Assembly (NCBI RefSeq): GCF_017329615.1
Contig: NZ_JAFMTW010000006.1
Coordinates: forward strand, 1-64,000
Source: Alicyclobacillus suci
GTDB lineage: Bacteria; Bacillota; Bacilli; Alicyclobacillales; Alicyclobacillaceae
Reading direction: 5' to 3'
DNA length: 64,000 nt
This document shows, one piece after another, positions 9,095 to 17,703 of the stretch. Position 1 is the first letter of the stretch. Each line of letters starts with the position of its first letter. The translations under genes and the position numbers were made by a program. The notes under the pieces are model-generated. The model was not told the origin of the DNA and made no database searches. It was given only the letters and a program-made list of their open reading frames with translations.

Positions 9095-10537
9095 ATGCGA
9101 ATCGGAATTATTGACCTGGGCTCAAACTCTGCGCGCTTGGTCGTTTACGAGGTTAGCGAGAACGCAGGGTATCGACCGTGTTTTCGGATGAAAAAGAACA
9201 TACAGTTGGCGCAATACATAGATGATACGGGCCAAATTTCTTCTGCAGGCATTCAGCAAGCCGTAGTCACTGTAAGGGCTTTTCGCAATGCTGGTGAAGT
9301 TTTTAATGTGGCGCATTGGGTGGCTGCAGGGACAGCCGCCATTCGACAGTCCGAGAACGGAATGGACGTCTTGCGAATTTTAGAGGAAGAAACTGGAATA
9401 CATTTCCGGTGTTTAAGTGGCCAAGAGGAAGCTTGGTATACCTACCTAGGTGTGATGAATACGACAGACATCGAGGATGCCATTTTGGTTGACATTGGTG
9501 GCGCCAGTACGGAAATCACACACGTGTGCAACCGGGAGCTCGTCAATACGGTGAGTCTGCCGTTTGGGGCGCTCACACTGACTAAAAAATTTTCAGGCGT
9601 TGAGACATCCGTTCAAGCTGAGGCAGTTTTTCAATTTATGAAGGAACAAATGCAAAATATCCCTTGGTTAAAGGAGTTAAGTGACCTTCCGGTCATTGGA
9701 ACAGGTGGTACAGCGCGTGCTATTGGGAAAATCTCCGACCATATGCATCGCAGTCAGGTAAACCGCCTGGACGGTGTTGAGGTGCAAAGCTCGGTAATTG
9801 AGCAAATTTATGAACAGATGAAAGTGAAAACGGTAAAGGAGCGTAAAAAGTTAGGAAAACTATCCGATTCCAGGGCGAAACTCATTCACGCTGGTGTTGC
9901 GGCCATTTGGGCGTTAATCAGTTTGACGTCAGCCAATGCCTTCTTCGTCAATGGGAACGGATTGCGGGAAGGGCTCTTCTATGAGTATCTCTTCCGCAAC
10001 AGGACAACGCCAGTGTTATGTTCCGTGAAAGAGCATAGTATCGAAAATCTGGTGCGGTTGTTTGATATACCAATAGATGCGGCGCATGCGGTAGCCGATA
10101 CGGCGGTGACTCTATTTGAGCAACTTGCGCCTGTTCATAAATTGGGACTGAAATATAAGGAACTGTTGCGAACCGCTGCGCTTCTTGAGTTGATGGGTGC
10201 ACTTGTGAATGTGGAACGTTATAAACGGCACAGCGATTATCTTATTCGTTCTTCGCACCTACACGGGTTTTCTCAAGACGAAATGTTGAAGATTAGTCGA
10301 ATGATTATCGGCAATGGGCAAAAGCCGTTGAAACAACTGAATTTTATCATTCAACTAGCAAAAGCGATAGTTTATGAAACAAACGCTAGCGAGGTTCGTC
10401 TCGACAAGCACAAGAATGAATTAACCATCGTATGTCCAGAAGCGTCCTCATCTGGGATGTGTGCTTCCTTGATGTCAATGGAAAAGGAATTCGTCAAGCA
10501 ATTTGGAATTCGATTCAGGCTAATTGCCTGTTCGTGA
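9095..10537 (+). CDS. ppx: Ppx/GppA family exopolyphosphatase
   Basis: A protein of about 480 residues of the Ppx/GppA phosphatase family, which hydrolyses terminal phosphate from polyphosphate or pppGpp. The ASKHA-fold phosphate loops are visible: IGIIDLGSNSARL at the N-terminus, VDIGGASTEI near residue 140, and GTGGTAR near residue 210. A C-terminal HD-like helical region follows (HAVADTAVTLFEQL...LLRTAALLELMG). The frame also has a GTG 12 bases upstream; the ATG at 9095 gives the canonical family N-terminus. The gene converges on ppk, so synthesis and breakdown of polyphosphate are encoded side by side. Confidence 0.87.
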   Translation: MRIGIIDLGSNSARLVVYEVSENAGYRPCFRMKKNIQLAQYIDDTGQISSAGIQQAVVTVRAFRNAGEVFNVAHWVAAGTAAIRQSENGMDVLRILEEETGIHFRCLSGQEEAWYTYLGVMNTTDIEDAILVDIGGASTEITHVCNRELVNTVSLPFGALTLTKKFSGVETSVQAEAVFQFMKEQMQNIPWLKELSDLPVIGTGGTARAIGKISDHMHRSQVNRLDGVEVQSSVIEQIYEQMKVKTVKERKKLGKLSDSRAKLIHAGVAAIWALISLTSANAFFVNGNGLREGLFYEYLFRNRTTPVLCSVKEHSIENLVRLFDIPIDAAHAVADTAVTLFEQLAPVHKLGLKYKELLRTAALLELMGALVNVERYKRHSDYLIRSSHLHGFSQDEMLKISRMIIGNGQKPLKQLNFIIQLAKAIVYETNASEVRLDKHKNELTIVCPEASSSGMCASLMSMEKEFVKQFGIRFRLIACS

Positions 10538-10545
10538 TGGGAAAC

Positions 10546-10576
10546 GGGCGTCTGTTGAGGACAATGTGAGACGCCC
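10546..10576. terminator. Hairpin between convergent ppx and ppk
   Basis: GGGCGTCT (10546-10553) pairs with AGACGCCC (10569-10576) around a 15-base loop, directly after the ppx stop. There is no long T tract on either strand, so it is a weak intrinsic terminator at best, possibly used from both sides. Confidence 0.45.
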
Positions 10577-10583
10577 TTCACAA

Positions 10584-12710
10584 TTATGTTTCAAGTGTTA
10601 TGGGGACAAAGGGAATGGATGTGGCATGTGAATTCGCGGCATGCCGACAGGCTTCTTCGTAGAAATATAGTTGACTTGCGAGCGGCATGTCGCTGCCTTT
10701 GGGTCTGACTTTCCGGTACAATCCGCTACTAGCTAAAATATAGCGATTGACATTGTCGGAAAGATGGATATTCAGGATGTGTTTTAATCGATCCTTCAAA
10801 TTCTCCTGCACGACGGGAAATAGGATTTCAACTCGATTTTCTAAATTTCGTGTCATCCAATCTGCACTTGATAGATATAGGAGTTCGTCCCCTCCGTTTT
10901 GAAAGTAAAAAATTCGACTGTGTTCTAGTTGTGGTCCGATGATGCTCGAAACTCGGATGTTTTCACTGACACCAGGCCGTCCAGGCCGTAGACAGCAGAT
11001 TCCTCGCACAGTCAAATCAATTTGTACGCCGGCGTTAGAAGCCTGGTACAATGCCTTGATGATATCCTTATTGGTCAATGAGTTCATCTTTGCGATGATT
11101 CGACCAGGTTTTTCCGGTGTACTTTGGTTGATTTCATTTTGAATGAGCGCGAGAAATTTGTCTTTGAGTCCATGTGGTGCCGTACAAATTTGCTTCCACG
11201 AGGGTACGGACGACGGTTCTCTGCACCCTGTGAGAAAGTTGAAGAATGCAGTCGCATCGTCGCCAATGTCCTCTCTAGCGGTAAACATGCTGATGTCTGT
11301 ATAGATGCGTGCGGTGGTGTCATTGTAGTTCCCTGTACCTAAATGGACATATCGCCGGAGTCGGTCTCCTTCTTTGCGAACCACAAGTGCAATTTTGCTA
11401 TGGGTTTTTAGTCCGACTAAACCATAAATGACGTGGCACCCGGACTCCTCTAGTCGCTTGGCCCATTCGATATTATTGGCTTCATCGAAACGTGCCTTTA
11501 GTTCTAAAATCACAGTGACCTGTTTGCCATTTTCAGCGGCTCGCTTGAGTGCACTTACAATGGGGGAGTTTCCGCTTACTCGGTAGAGTGTCTGTTTGAT
11601 GGCGAACACGTCGATATCGTTGGCGGCCTGGTGAATGAATTGAACCACTGGGTCAAATGACTCATAAGGATGAAATAGCATAATATCCTTCTGCGCAATC
11701 GCTTGAAAAATATCCTGTACACCGAGTAAATCTCGTGGAATCTGCGGTGCAAGCGGCGCGTATCGAAGGTGGTCGCAGTCGGGAAGGTGATAGAGCTCAG
11801 CAAAACAGGTTGCGTCGATTGGGCCATCGACAGCATAGATGTCCTCATCCATGATAGTGAGCCAATCACGTAACGTCATTTGCATGGTGTGGCTCATATT
11901 TTCTTCAATTTCTAAGCGGACGATATCTCCTTTTTTTCGACGATTCTTCAACTCCTTTTGAATCTCTTTCAGAATGTCTTCAACGTCTTCGTCCAAAGTA
12001 ATGTCCGCGTTCCGGGTAATTCGAAAACAAGCGGCTTCCACGACCGTGCTATCTGCAAATAGTAGCGCGATGTGTTCTTTGATGACGTCCTCGAGCATGA
12101 CAAATGTTCTTTCCCCACTTGTTGCAGGCAACGCAATGAAGCGAGGGAGCATCGAGGGCATTTGAACGACTGCAAACAAGTCCTCAACATCGTCTTCGCC
12201 ATCTGTCGCCTCCAGAAGCACTGCGAAGTTGATGGTTCTACTCGCCACTTTGGGGAAGGGGCGTGTAGAATCAATGGTGATGGGCGTTAAGATCGGAAAT
12301 ATGTGTTCATAGAAGTAACGTGCTAAAAAATCACGTTGTTCCCGTGAGAGTCTGTGGGGATGAACCATTTTAATTCCCTGACGACTCAGCGCATGCATAC
12401 ACGATTTTGCAGTTGCGTAGAGTTTGGCGACGTGATTGTGAGCCCGTTTGGATATTTCCACCAACTGCTGAACTGGCGTCATCTGCGTCTTGTTTTCAGG
12501 ATGATTCGATCCTATTTTGACTTGATCCTTCAGACCAGCAACGCGAACCATGAAGAATTCATCTAGGTTCGAAGCCGCGATGGATATGAATTTGAGCCGT
12601 TCAAGCAGAGGATTGCCTTTCTGAATTGCTTCAGCAAGCACGCGCTCGTTAAATGCTAGCCAGCTGAGCTCACGGTTGATGTAGTATGATTTGCTATCTA
12701 AATTGCGCAT
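10584..12710 (-). CDS. ppk: Polyphosphate kinase 1
   Basis: PPK1 makes polyphosphate from ATP through a phosphohistidine intermediate. The 708-residue product has the N-terminal SYYINRELSWLAFNERVL signature, DEFFMVRVAG, the phosphohistidine region KTHSKIALV, RRYVHLGTGNYN, and SSADWMTRNL near the C-terminus, in the order of the family. The ATG at 12710 is chosen because GGATGGAG lies about 6 bases upstream and because the family N-terminus begins here; the frame is open 22 codons further back. It is convergent with ppx. Confidence 0.93.
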   Translation of the reverse strand: MRNLDSKSYYINRELSWLAFNERVLAEAIQKGNPLLERLKFISIAASNLDEFFMVRVAGLKDQVKIGSNHPENKTQMTPVQQLVEISKRAHNHVAKLYATAKSCMHALSRQGIKMVHPHRLSREQRDFLARYFYEHIFPILTPITIDSTRPFPKVASRTINFAVLLEATDGEDDVEDLFAVVQMPSMLPRFIALPATSGERTFVMLEDVIKEHIALLFADSTVVEAACFRITRNADITLDEDVEDILKEIQKELKNRRKKGDIVRLEIEENMSHTMQMTLRDWLTIMDEDIYAVDGPIDATCFAELYHLPDCDHLRYAPLAPQIPRDLLGVQDIFQAIAQKDIMLFHPYESFDPVVQFIHQAANDIDVFAIKQTLYRVSGNSPIVSALKRAAENGKQVTVILELKARFDEANNIEWAKRLEESGCHVIYGLVGLKTHSKIALVVRKEGDRLRRYVHLGTGNYNDTTARIYTDISMFTAREDIGDDATAFFNFLTGCREPSSVPSWKQICTAPHGLKDKFLALIQNEINQSTPEKPGRIIAKMNSLTNKDIIKALYQASNAGVQIDLTVRGICCLRPGRPGVSENIRVSSIIGPQLEHSRIFYFQNGGDELLYLSSADWMTRNLENRVEILFPVVQENLKDRLKHILNIHLSDNVNRYILASSGLYRKVRPKGSDMPLASQLYFYEEACRHAANSHATSIPFVPITLET

Positions 12711-12791
12711 GTCCAACTCCATCCAATCACACGGCCATAAATTCGTCTTTTTACCTGGTGTCGAAGCGCACATCATTGTCGGTCGACAGGT

Positions 12792-12841
12792 ACGATACGA
12801 GAGGTCTACATGATAGCAATCTTTTATAAAATTTACGTTAA
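12792..12841 (-). promoter_or_regulatory. Possible PHO-type repeats upstream of ppk
   Basis: Read on the minus strand, TTAACG (12836-12841), TTTATA (12825-12830) and TTGCTA (12814-12819) are spaced by 5 bases each, the 11-bp phase of PHO boxes. The last could act as a -35 for TATCGT (12792-12797) at 16 bases. The individual repeats are imperfect. Confidence 0.3.
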
Positions 12842-12914
12842 GAATATGTGAAAACTGTCGAAAGATGTATTTTAGAGGCCTATCAAAGTGGAATGCGTAT
12901 ATAGGAGTCGAGCG

Positions 12915-12967
12915 TGAATAAAATTGTTAACAATTATGTTGACGTAAAATCGAGGGCGGAATATAAT
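12915..12967 (+). promoter_or_regulatory. Palindromic operator and sigma-A promoter of the ring-fission operon
   Basis: A perfect 14-bp palindrome AATTGTTAACAATT (12922-12935) lies four bases before a near-consensus promoter TTGACG (12939-12944), 17-bp spacer, TATAAT (12962-12967). The palindrome core TTGTNNACAA fits operators of GntR/FCD regulators. The 25 bases from 12915 to 12939 recur with one mismatch at 49219-49243. The transcript would have a leader of about 85 bases before the dioxygenase GTG. Confidence 0.72.
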
Positions 12968-13058
12968 TCATATCACACAGCTTACTCATACGTTTTGCCA
13001 GGAAGTTCATGCATCATAAAATTGGATTTCTGTACCGTTTACGCGGGGAGGGGACATA

Positions 13059-14021
13059 GTGGCGAACATTGTGTTGGGGATAGGCTCATCGCACAGCCCT
13101 CAAGTGAGTAGTCCAGCAGATGTGTGGCCTATGCACGTCGAGCGAGACAAAATCTACCTTGGTGATACCTTTCAACAACGGGAGCGAGAAATTGCCGCGA
13201 CGATACAGGAACAGTTGAAGCCTGAAGTGTGGCAAAAGAAATATGAGGCATGTCAAGTGGCCGTCGAACATCTCAATCAGGTGATTCAGGATGTAGATCC
13301 GGATATTATCGTGGTGGTTGGCGATGACCAGGAGGAGTTGTTCTGGGATGATGTGAAGCCGACCTTTGGCGTGTTTTGGGGCTCAGAGTTGAAGGACCTC
13401 CCACACCCTCCTGAAAAGGAGCACCCGTCACTCAGACCCGTGCTTTGGGCATGGCACACGACCGACAAAACAGATCACTACCCGGTACAAAGTGATTTGG
13501 CCCACCATATTCTCGAATGCATGATGACCGAGGGATTCGATGTTGCGCAGAGTAAATCTCAACTGGCGGAGCGTTCGTTAGGTCATGCGTACACGTTTGT
13601 GCGGCGACGTTTGGTGACGCACCGCGTCATTCCGATGGTTCCTGTGTTTGTCAATTGCTTCTACCCGCCGAATCAGCCGACTCCTGCGCGTTGTTATGAG
13701 TTAGGCCGCGCACTTCGCCGGGCGATTGAATCGTGGGGTGAAGACAAGCGGGTGGCTGTAATCGGCTCCGGTGGACTTAGCCATTTTACTTTGGATGAGA
13801 AATTGGATGAACTCGTGATTGAAGGGCTCAAAAATAAAAATGCGGAGTTTTTGAAAACGCTACCAAGGGAGCGGCTGCAAGGGGCCTCTGGAGAAATTTT
13901 GAACTGGGTTGTGGCGGCAGGCGCATTGGAACACCTGGATGTAAATTATTTGGAATATGTCTCCGGTTATCGTTCCCCAGCTGGGACCGGCGTCGGCATG
14001 ACGTTTGCTGTATGGCAGTAG
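13059..14021 (+). CDS. LigB-type (class III) extradiol ring-cleavage dioxygenase
   Basis: A 320-residue protein of the LigB family, Fe(II) dioxygenases that open catecholic or gallate rings. The N-terminal GSSHSPQ holds the first metal His (residue 12); SLGHAYTF carries a candidate catalytic His, and VPVFVNCFYPP and GSGGLSHF match conserved family segments. It lacks the small LigA domain that is fused or separate in gallate and protocatechuate 4,5-dioxygenases. It begins at a GTG after GGGGAGGGG and is the first gene of a four-gene operon ending in a hydratase and aldolase of the 4,5-cleavage pathway. Gallate, 3-O-methylgallate or a related triol is the best-supported substrate type; a catechol is possible. 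Confidence 0.8.
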   Translation: MANIVLGIGSSHSPQVSSPADVWPMHVERDKIYLGDTFQQREREIAATIQEQLKPEVWQKKYEACQVAVEHLNQVIQDVDPDIIVVVGDDQEELFWDDVKPTFGVFWGSELKDLPHPPEKEHPSLRPVLWAWHTTDKTDHYPVQSDLAHHILECMMTEGFDVAQSKSQLAERSLGHAYTFVRRRLVTHRVIPMVPVFVNCFYPPNQPTPARCYELGRALRRAIESWGEDKRVAVIGSGGLSHFTLDEKLDELVIEGLKNKNAEFLKTLPRERLQGASGEILNWVVAAGALEHLDVNYLEYVSGYRSPAGTGVGMTFAVWQ

Positions 14022-14051
14022 ATCATCGAGTTACACGAGGGAGGTGGGGCT

Positions 14052-14876
14052 TTGGAGAATTGCGCGACGATTCGTGAACGGAAAATCACCTTGAGTCATG
14101 GAACGACGCATTATTTGGAATCTGGGCAGGGAGAGCCAGTGATTCTGCTGCACGGAGTTGGCTTTTTTAGCGGTGGAGATTACTGGATTGCCAACATGGC
14201 TGACTTGAGCCGCCAGTATCATGTATTTGCCCCTGATTTTGTGGGGTGGGGAAATGGCGATAGGCTGGATGTTGAATATTCCTTCGCTTATCTCGTCGAT
14301 TTTGTGCGAGAGTTTCAAGATGCTATTGGCGTAGCCACTGCGCATATTGTTGGGCACTCAATGGGCGGGTGGGTGACCGCACTGCTCGGATATGAAAGCC
14401 CCAATCGTGTGGAGACGCTGACGTTAGTCGGAAGTGGTGGCATGTCTACGCGCACACTCTCGACGATGACCGCGTTTGTGCCGCCCACGCGCGATGCGAT
14501 TTTGGCACACATCAAGGAAACGATGCACGCGGACGGGGTGAGTCAGGTAGAGCTGGCGGATAGCTGGTATCAGCGCACGCAGTTGCCAGGCGCCGTTGAA
14601 TCGTACCAGAAGATTTTGAACCATATGAACAACCCCGTGCACCGGGCAAGGTACCATTTACGTCGTCGGTTGCCCTACATTCAACGACCCACCCTGATTA
14701 TCTGGGGGGAAGACGACAAGGTGAACGACCTTAGTATGGGGAAAGAAATGCAGTCGCTTATACCCGATTCGGAATTGGTCATAATACCAGGCGGTCATTT
14801 TTGCCCGAGTGAAACGCCCAAACAGTTTAACACACAGTTGATTCAATTTTTACACAGGCATCCGCAACGCATTTGA
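14052..14876 (+). CDS. Alpha/beta hydrolase, ring-fission product hydrolase or esterase
   Basis: A 274-residue alpha/beta-hydrolase: oxyanion segment LLHGVGFF, nucleophile elbow GHSMGG, acid in IIWGEDDKV and catalytic His in PGGHFCPSE, with a helical cap between. It resembles the MhpC/BphD group, but its partners are a GalB-type hydratase and a 4-carboxy-4-hydroxy-2-oxoadipate aldolase. A methyl-esterase role on the ring-fission product of 3-O-methylgallate, as known for DesC/DesD in Sphingobium, therefore fits the context as well as carbon-carbon hydrolysis. The TTG start at 14052 follows GGGAGGTGGGG. Confidence 0.78.
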   Translation: MENCATIRERKITLSHGTTHYLESGQGEPVILLHGVGFFSGGDYWIANMADLSRQYHVFAPDFVGWGNGDRLDVEYSFAYLVDFVREFQDAIGVATAHIVGHSMGGWVTALLGYESPNRVETLTLVGSGGMSTRTLSTMTAFVPPTRDAILAHIKETMHADGVSQVELADSWYQRTQLPGAVESYQKILNHMNNPVHRARYHLRRRLPYIQRPTLIIWGEDDKVNDLSMGKEMQSLIPDSELVIIPGGHFCPSETPKQFNTQLIQFLHRHPQRI

Positions 14877-14938
14877 GTGCGTGTTGGCACTATTAGAGGT
14901 GTGGGCGGAGAAGATTTACGATAAAGGGGGAGCCAGAG

Positions 14939-15658
14939 ATGGCCGATACGAATAAGACCATTACGGTTGTTAGTGCACATTCCGCAGATTTTGTTTGGCG
15001 TGCAGGAGGTGCCATTGCATTATATCACGATCTCGGTTATCGCGTTCGCGTCCTCTGCTTATCGTATGGGGAGCGCGGTGAGTCCGCCCGTCTGTGGAAG
15101 GATGGGAAGACGCTGGATGAAATCAAGCAAATTCGACGCGCGGAGGCTCAGCGCGCAGCCGAAATTCTAGGCGCTGAAGTGCGCTTCTTGGATGCAGGGG
15201 ACTATCCGCTGGAAGTGACGAAGGACCTGCAAGATGCACTCGTACAGGAATTTCGGGCGTATCGACCAGAGTTGATTCTGACGCATTCTCTGACGGATCC
15301 GTACAATGCAGATCATCCTCGCACCACCGAATTGGTCATGGAGTGTCGCATTTTGGCGCAAGCACATGGTTATCCTTCGGATTTACCCGTGATTGGTGCA
15401 CCGCAGGTTTATTTGTTTGAACCTCACCAACCGGAACAGTGCAATTTTCAGGTGGATGTCCTGTTGGATATTACCTCTGTATTTGAGCGCAAGCGTCAAG
15501 CGATGGAATGTATGGAGGCACAAGAACATTTGTGGGAGTACTACACGGATGTGGCGAAGCGCCGAGGGGTACAGGCAGGGCGCAATAGCGGATCAAGTAT
15601 CCAATACGGGGAAGCGTACCAACGGATATATCCGTATGTTGGGAAGGTGTTTGCATGA
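14939..15658 (+). CDS. galB: 4-oxalomesaconate hydratase, GalB-like (PIG-L superfamily)
   Basis: A 239-residue PIG-L-fold metalloprotein. The usual AHPDDE metal motif is AHSADF here, as in Pseudomonas GalB, and the GalB-like sequence continues (VVSAHSADFVWRAGG, LSYGERGES, HSLTDPYNADHP, FEPHQPEQC, AQEHLWEYY). GalB hydrates 4-oxalomesaconate to 4-carboxy-4-hydroxy-2-oxoadipate in gallate catabolism. AAAGGGGGAG precedes the ATG, and the stop overlaps the aldolase start (ATGA). The match over the whole length makes this the most specific functional anchor of the cluster. Confidence 0.85.
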   Translation: MADTNKTITVVSAHSADFVWRAGGAIALYHDLGYRVRVLCLSYGERGESARLWKDGKTLDEIKQIRRAEAQRAAEILGAEVRFLDAGDYPLEVTKDLQDALVQEFRAYRPELILTHSLTDPYNADHPRTTELVMECRILAQAHGYPSDLPVIGAPQVYLFEPHQPEQCNFQVDVLLDITSVFERKRQAMECMEAQEHLWEYYTDVAKRRGVQAGRNSGSSIQYGEAYQRIYPYVGKVFA

Positions 15659-16335
15659 GTTCGGTGATTGTCACCCACATCGAGCGGGCAGATTCGGATG
15701 ATGTACAGGCGCTAAGCGCCTTTGGCGTGGCTACGGTGCACGAGGCAATGGGTCGAAGAGGGTTGATGAATCCATACCTTCGGCCTATCTATGACGATGC
15801 AAAAGTCTGTGGTACGGCGGTAACGGTTTCCTGTCACCCAGGTGACAATTTGATGATTCACGCCGCCATGGAGGTTTGCCGGCCTGGGGATGTCCTAGTG
15901 GTTACGGTGACTTCGGCGTCGACGGATGGTATGTTTGGCGAGTTACTCGGGGTGTCGGCGCGCGCGCAGGGGGCACAGGGGTTGATTATTGACGCTGGCG
16001 TGCGGGATACGGTTGAACTGACTGAAATGAGATTTCCCGTGTGGGCAAAAGCCATCTCGGCGAAGGGGACGGTCAAGGCGACGGCGGGATCAGTCAATAT
16101 TCCCGTGGTTTGCGCGGGGTGTATCGTAAACCCAGGCGATGTTATTGTCGGCGATAGAGATGGCGTCGTGGTGGTACCGAAGGCTGAAGCAGCACAGGTT
16201 GCACAGGCTGCGCAGGCGCGTACGGACAAAGAGGCAAACGTCAGAAATCGTTTGGCGCAAGGGGAATTGGGGTTGGATATTTACGGACTGCGGGAAAAGC
16301 TCAAAGCGTTGAACGTCAACTATGTTTCCAATTGA
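15655..16335 (+). CDS. 4-carboxy-4-hydroxy-2-oxoadipate aldolase (RraA-like fold)
   Basis: A 226-residue member of the RraA-like/HMG-CHA aldolase family (LigK, GalC, ProA), which splits 4-carboxy-4-hydroxy-2-oxoadipate into pyruvate and oxaloacetate using a divalent metal. GVATVHEAMGRRGLM is the N-terminal signature. GELLGVSARAQGAQGL and IIDAGVRD carry the conserved substrate-binding Arg and metal-binding Asp. NPGDVIVGDRDGVVVVP is the C-terminal family motif. Its start overlaps the galB stop by four bases. As last gene of the operon it delivers the products to central metabolism. Confidence 0.88.
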   Translation: MSSVIVTHIERADSDDVQALSAFGVATVHEAMGRRGLMNPYLRPIYDDAKVCGTAVTVSCHPGDNLMIHAAMEVCRPGDVLVVTVTSASTDGMFGELLGVSARAQGAQGLIIDAGVRDTVELTEMRFPVWAKAISAKGTVKATAGSVNIPVVCAGCIVNPGDVIVGDRDGVVVVPKAEAAQVAQAAQARTDKEANVRNRLAQGELGLDIYGLREKLKALNVNYVSN

Positions 16336-16751
16336 GGTTCGACAGGAAATTTCGATTTTTCATAGGGTTATCCGATTGATTTGAGCGGATGTCGCCATTG
16401 ATGGCTGTCTGCAATTTGGGGTTGTGGACAGTCGTCTATGGGGGGCATCCGTTGTTATGCGTTGGGCTTTTGCCAGAAGGAACTGGGTGCGCGTTGGCGG
16501 ATGCGATAGAGGCCTTAGACCTTAGGATAGCGGATGAACAATGAAAAGCCACTGATGAGGTCATTGCCAAAGCGGACGGTTTGGTATCAAATATGTCATC
16601 GCCGGACAGCGAACCTGTCACTGCATAGTCAGTGCATGTGTGTACCCCCTGAGAAATCGCTGCGCAGGGATTTCCCAGGGTAGGTGATGAGGTCTATGTG
16701 TATTTCAACTTGCGCCATGCACGAGCGAAGTTTTTTGTGCAGGTGTGCAGA
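16336..16751. other. Gap with decayed coding-like sequence
   Basis: About 416 bases between the aldolase and gntR contain no intact gene. From 16440 a plus-strand frame reads GGHPLLCVGLLPEGTG... ALADAIEALDLRIADEQ, stops, then continues as KATDEVIAKADGLVSN before a second stop near 16626. This looks like the C-terminal part of a decayed gene, but I cannot name the family. No terminator with a clear T tract was found after the aldolase. Confidence 0.25.
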
Positions 16752-17411
16752 TCAATACAATCCTTGCTTCGGCATTTTCCGCAGCGTCTCTGTGACGCTC
16801 GTCATGTGTTTTTGCATCGCTTCACCAGCGGCAACTGGATCTTTGGCGCATACGGCGTCAACAATACCTTGATGTTCTGCAAGAGAGACATCTGTCCGAC
16901 CTGGCATCAAAGATGCGCGAAACTGATAACGCACAATTTGGGCCCGCAAGTTCACAATCATCCGTTTCGCCGTTTCATGTCCTGCGATGTCGTACAATCG
17001 TTTGTGCAATGTGCGGTTCAACTGGGAGTATTGCGACAGATCTGCGTTCGCTTGAGCTTTAGTCATTTGGTCGATGATGGCGCGCAGTTCATCCATTTGT
17101 TGCGCGGTGACACGCTCTGCTGCCTTTTGTGCAACTAAAACCTCTAACAATGCGCGTACTTCTGTGATTTCAATCGCCTCTTCCAGGCTAATGGCGCGTA
17201 CACGAGCTCCGCGGTTCGGCTCACGCACGACCAGGTATTCCTTTTCTAGCTCGGCTAGCGCCATGCGCACCGCTGCCCGCCCGACTTGGTATTTGGCTAT
17301 CAAATCTGCCTCAATCAATCGCTCATTCGGCAGGAACTCACCATTGAGAATGGCATCCCGAATGCGATCTACGACGTCGTATTGCACGCTTTGCTTGGTG
17401 TTGGTGTCCAG
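16752..17411 (-). CDS. GntR family regulator, FCD (FadR-like) subgroup
   Basis: About 219 residues: an N-terminal winged helix (VVDRIRDAILNGEFLPNERL...LIAKYQVGRAAVRMALAELE) and a C-terminal helical FCD ligand-binding domain with the metal-binding Asp/His pattern (RTLHKRLYDIAGH, LAEHQGIVDAV). The only ATG/GTG in frame near the start is GTG at 17387, but the strong AAGGAGGGG sits 8 bases before an in-frame CTG at 17409-17411, which would add DTNTKQS to the N-terminus; CTG initiation is proposed. It is the nearest regulator to the ring-fission operon and is the best candidate to bind AATTGTTRACAATT sites. Pathway intermediates are the likely ligands. Confidence 0.85.
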   Translation of the reverse strand: MDTNTKQSVQYDVVDRIRDAILNGEFLPNERLIEADLIAKYQVGRAAVRMALAELEKEYLVVREPNRGARVRAISLEEAIEITEVRALLEVLVAQKAAERVTAQQMDELRAIIDQMTKAQANADLSQYSQLNRTLHKRLYDIAGHETAKRMIVNLRAQIVRYQFRASLMPGRTDVSLAEHQGIVDAVCAKDPVAAGEAMQKHMTSVTETLRKMPKQGLY

Positions 17412-17482
17412 ATGCAGCCCCTCCTTCTTACAGATCTAATATAGCGAAATCAATTTGTGATTTCCAAACAAAATCGCATGAA

Positions 17483-17498
17483 ATATTGTTGACATAAT
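17483..17498. promoter_or_regulatory. Operator-like sequence between gntR and the sulfonate operon
   Basis: ATATTGTTGACATAAT shares the TTGTTGACA core of the 12922 and 49226 palindromes but is less symmetric. It lies 72 bases before the gntR start and about 40 bases before the divergent promoter, so it could mediate autoregulation. Confidence 0.35.
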
Positions 17499-17530
17499 CG
17501 TTCAGGAGTAACGCATCAAATGTTCAAAAA

Positions 17531-17563
17531 ATTATTGACAGAATAATGTTTGGATGATATGGT
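17531..17563 (+). promoter_or_regulatory. Promoter of the first sulfonate-type ABC operon
   Basis: TTGACA (17535-17540), 17-bp spacer, TATGGT (17558-17563). The -35 box lies inside an inverted repeat ATTATT-N5-AATAAT (17531-17547), a possible repressor site. A leader of about 230 bases follows. I looked for a SAM (S-box) riboswitch there and did not see one; TAATCC-GATA-GGATTA-type pairing just after the -10 is the only obvious small stem. Confidence 0.6.
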
Positions 17564-17592
17564 AATCACACTAATCCGATAAGGATTATGGA

Positions 17593-17703
17593 ATGACAAT
17601 TTCGCTACTGTTGATTGAAACCGACCAGGCATCTGGAGGTCCCGTGCGACTCAACATGGAGTCCATTGGGGCCTTTTTGTGTGACCGCAAAGGAGGGGGG
17701 TGA
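17593..17703 (+). CDS. Possible 36-codon leader ORF
   Basis: ATG at 17593 preceded by AAGGA at 7 bases, reading MTISLLLIETDQASGG...GAFLCDRKGGG and stopping at 17701-17703. An 18-codon frame begins at GTG 17700, overlapping its stop. Either could be a translated leader of the sulfonate operon. No homology is recognised and chance is not excluded. Confidence 0.22.
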   Translation: MTISLLLIETDQASGGPVRLNMESIGAFLCDRKGGG

